A stretch of 64,000 nucleotides of DNA from positions 2,852,001 to 2,916,000 of the forward strand of contig NZ_CP045121.1 in NCBI RefSeq assembly GCF_011492965.1, read 5' to 3'. The translations under genes and the position numbers were made by a program. This DNA is from Rubrobacter marinus. Its GTDB lineage: Bacteria > Actinomycetota > Rubrobacteria > Rubrobacterales > Rubrobacteraceae. Of the stretch, positions 62,810 through 64,000 are shown one piece after another (within the stretch, counting starts at the first letter, position 1; each line of letters opens with the position of its first letter). Below the pieces are notes generated by a model that saw nothing but the letters and a program-made list of their open reading frames with translations, had not been told where the DNA came from and ran no database searches.

Positions 62810-63976
62810 ATGGCGGGGAGCCTGCGGGTCTTGCTGGTGGGTGGGCCGATGTACGACCCCCTGTACGCGCGCCTCTCGGAGTTCGAGGAGCGGGAGGGCG
62901 TGAGGGTGGAGGCGGTCGTGGCGCCGACGCACCCGGAGCTCAACGAGAAGATCGAGGAGGAGTTCTCCTCGGGGGCGGCCCGGTACGACCTGATCTCCAC
63001 GCACGCCAAGTACGCCCCGAGCCATGGGGGCTGGCTCACCCCCCTCGACGACGACCTCGGCGGGGACGAGCTCTCGCCCTTCGCGCCGCGCACGCTGGAG
63101 CTCGCGCGCATCGACGGCGCGCTCTACGGCGTCCCCCGCAACCTCGACGTCAAGCTCCTCCTCTACCGCACCGACCTCGTGGAGAATCCACCCGTCACCT
63201 GGGAGGGGCTCCTCGACACGGCCGCCCGGATAAGGGACGAGGGCAAGGCCCCCCACGGCTTCGCCTTCCCCGGCAAGGAGAGCGGGCTCTTCGGCCACTT
63301 CTTCGAGCTGCACGCGATGGCCGGCGGCACCATGTTCGCCGAAGGGGGACCGCCCGTGCCGAGCCTCGACGACGAGGCGGGGCTCTGGGCGCTCTCGACG
63401 CTCCAGAGGCTCTACGAGAAGGCCGCGCCGCCGGAGACCCCGGACTGGCACTACGACGAGGTCGCCGCGTGCTTTCGCGAGAGCCGCGCGGCCATGTCCA
63501 CGGACTGGCCCGGCGGCTTCTACACCTACGAGGCGGACGACAGCGCGGTCAGGGGCAGCTACGGCTTCGCCCTCTACCCCGAGGGGCCCGCCGGCAGGTC
63601 CGTCTACTCCGGCAGCCACACCTTCGCGATCCCGACCACCGTCCGCGACCGGCCCGCGGCCGTCGAGCTCCTGCGCTTCCTCACCTCGCGCGAGTCGCAG
63701 ACCCTGGAGGCGAGGCTGGGGACGCTCCCCGCCCGGACGGACTCCCTGGAGGACGTGAGGGCCGAGGCCGAGCCGGGGTCGCTCGCCGGGGAGCGCTGGG
63801 GGCTGCTCGCGGAGGAGAGCCGGGCGGCGCTCGTCCCGCCCAAGCACGAACACTACCCGGCGGTGGAGGACGTGATCTGGCAGGGCGTGCGCGAGGCGCT
63901 CCTCGGCAAGGACGCGCGGGAGGCGCTCAGGGACACGCAAGCCGCGGCCCGGCGGGCGGCCGGAGGGGGCTCGTGA
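62810..63976 (+). CDS. Extracellular solute-binding protein family 1-like, without a visible signal peptide
   Basis: 388 aa from ATG 62810 (GCGAGGAGCGGG upstream). MAGSLRVLLVGGPMYDPLYA begins directly with the first beta strand; no hydrophobic leader or lipobox. Family features: ELNEKIEEEFSSGAARYDLIS, LYGVPRNLDVKLLLYRTDLVE, WEGLLDTAARIRDEG, FAFPGKESGLFGHFFELHA, AAMSTDWPGGFYTYE and AIPTTVRDRPAAVELLRFLTSR. Homologues bind sugars for ABC uptake. Either the true start is upstream and hidden or this member works differently. Overlaps the next gene by four bases. Confidence 0.8.
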   Translation: MAGSLRVLLVGGPMYDPLYARLSEFEEREGVRVEAVVAPTHPELNEKIEEEFSSGAARYDLISTHAKYAPSHGGWLTPLDDDLGGDELSPFAPRTLELARIDGALYGVPRNLDVKLLLYRTDLVENPPVTWEGLLDTAARIRDEGKAPHGFAFPGKESGLFGHFFELHAMAGGTMFAEGGPPVPSLDDEAGLWALSTLQRLYEKAAPPETPDWHYDEVAACFRESRAAMSTDWPGGFYTYEADDSAVRGSYGFALYPEGPAGRSVYSGSHTFAIPTTVRDRPAAVELLRFLTSRESQTLEARLGTLPARTDSLEDVRAEAEPGSLAGERWGLLAEESRAALVPPKHEHYPAVEDVIWQGVREALLGKDAREALRDTQAAARRAAGGGS

Positions 63977-64000
63977 ACGGGGAGGGGGCGGAGAGGCGTT
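63973..64000 (+). CDS. Start of a downstream gene (cut by window), probably an ABC permease
   Basis: GTG at 63973 overlaps the TGA of the solute-binding gene (GTGA), the coupling style used all over this window. Only nine codons, VNGEGAERR, are visible. A permease is expected from operon order; the sequence itself does not show it. Confidence 0.4.

Noticed and set aside
1-64000. CRISPR arrays, insertion sequences, prophage or integrase genes
   Set aside because: No regularly spaced repeats, transposase or integrase motifs were seen on either strand; composition is uniform.

Overview
The window is GC-rich, densely packed bacterial chromosome with frequent GTG and TTG starts and chains of genes overlapping by 1-4 bases (ATGA, GTGA, TTGA). 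The HspR-type dnaK operon, actinobacterial-style lipoproteins, ProV/ProW betaine uptake, PRC-barrel/DUF2382 stress protein and the overall gene content suggest a Rubrobacter-like deep-branching actinomycete. That assignment is inference; there is no rRNA gene here to confirm it.

Layout. 0-4.2 kb: heat-shock operon dnaK-grpE-dnaJ-hspR (minus strand) with a promoter that overlaps a degenerate HspR (HAIR) operator. 4.3-8.7 kb: PhoB-type response regulator, membrane histidine kinase, a beta-propeller lipoprotein and a small anchored protein. 8.7-15.6 kb: GNAT-like protein, YtxH protein, MOSC protein, Gfo/Idh oxidoreductase, ATP-cone/2-phosphoglycerate kinase, DUF4126 membrane protein (probably leaderless), glycyl-tRNA synthetase and a sulfotransferase-like protein. 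15.7-21 kb: betaine-type ABC transporter (proV, proW) with three substrate-binding lipoproteins. 21.4-25.2 kb: Crp/Fnr regulator, DUF2382 protein, membrane protein, aquaporin-family channel and tRNA-Arg(CCU).

25.5-46.6 kb is the centrepiece: a roughly 21-kb cobalamin operon on the minus strand. It starts at a promoter and a cobalamin riboswitch and reads cbtB, cbtA, cbiP, cobN, small membrane proteins, chlID, cobO, cbiA, cbiL, cbiF, cbiD, cbiET, cbiGH, ferredoxin, cbiC, cbiX, cobT, then birA and a nitrilase-family gene. Oriented away from it on the plus strand are users of the cofactor: a PduO-type adenosyltransferase, a sucrase/ferredoxin-like protein, an adenosylcobalamin-dependent diol/glycerol dehydratase (three subunits), its two-subunit reactivase and a PduX-like threonine kinase. 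No microcompartment shell genes are present. 56-64 kb: a second Crp/Fnr regulator, an rbsABC-like sugar transporter with an L-fucose/arabinose isomerase-family enzyme and a GntR regulator, then a solute-binding protein starting another transport operon. Fucose- or rhamnose-type sugars yield 1,2-propanediol in other bacteria, so sugar uptake, isomerase, diol dehydratase and B12 synthesis may form one metabolic unit (inference).

Quality warning. About 22 single-base indels, nearly all in short G/C homopolymers, break otherwise normal genes (dnaJ, probably grpE, Gfo/Idh, DUF4126, nitrilase, birA, cbiX, chlID and others). Correcting them returns each gene to a whole number of codons and a normal family length. 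They look like base-calling errors rather than real pseudogenes, and such genes are given here over their full reconstructed span.
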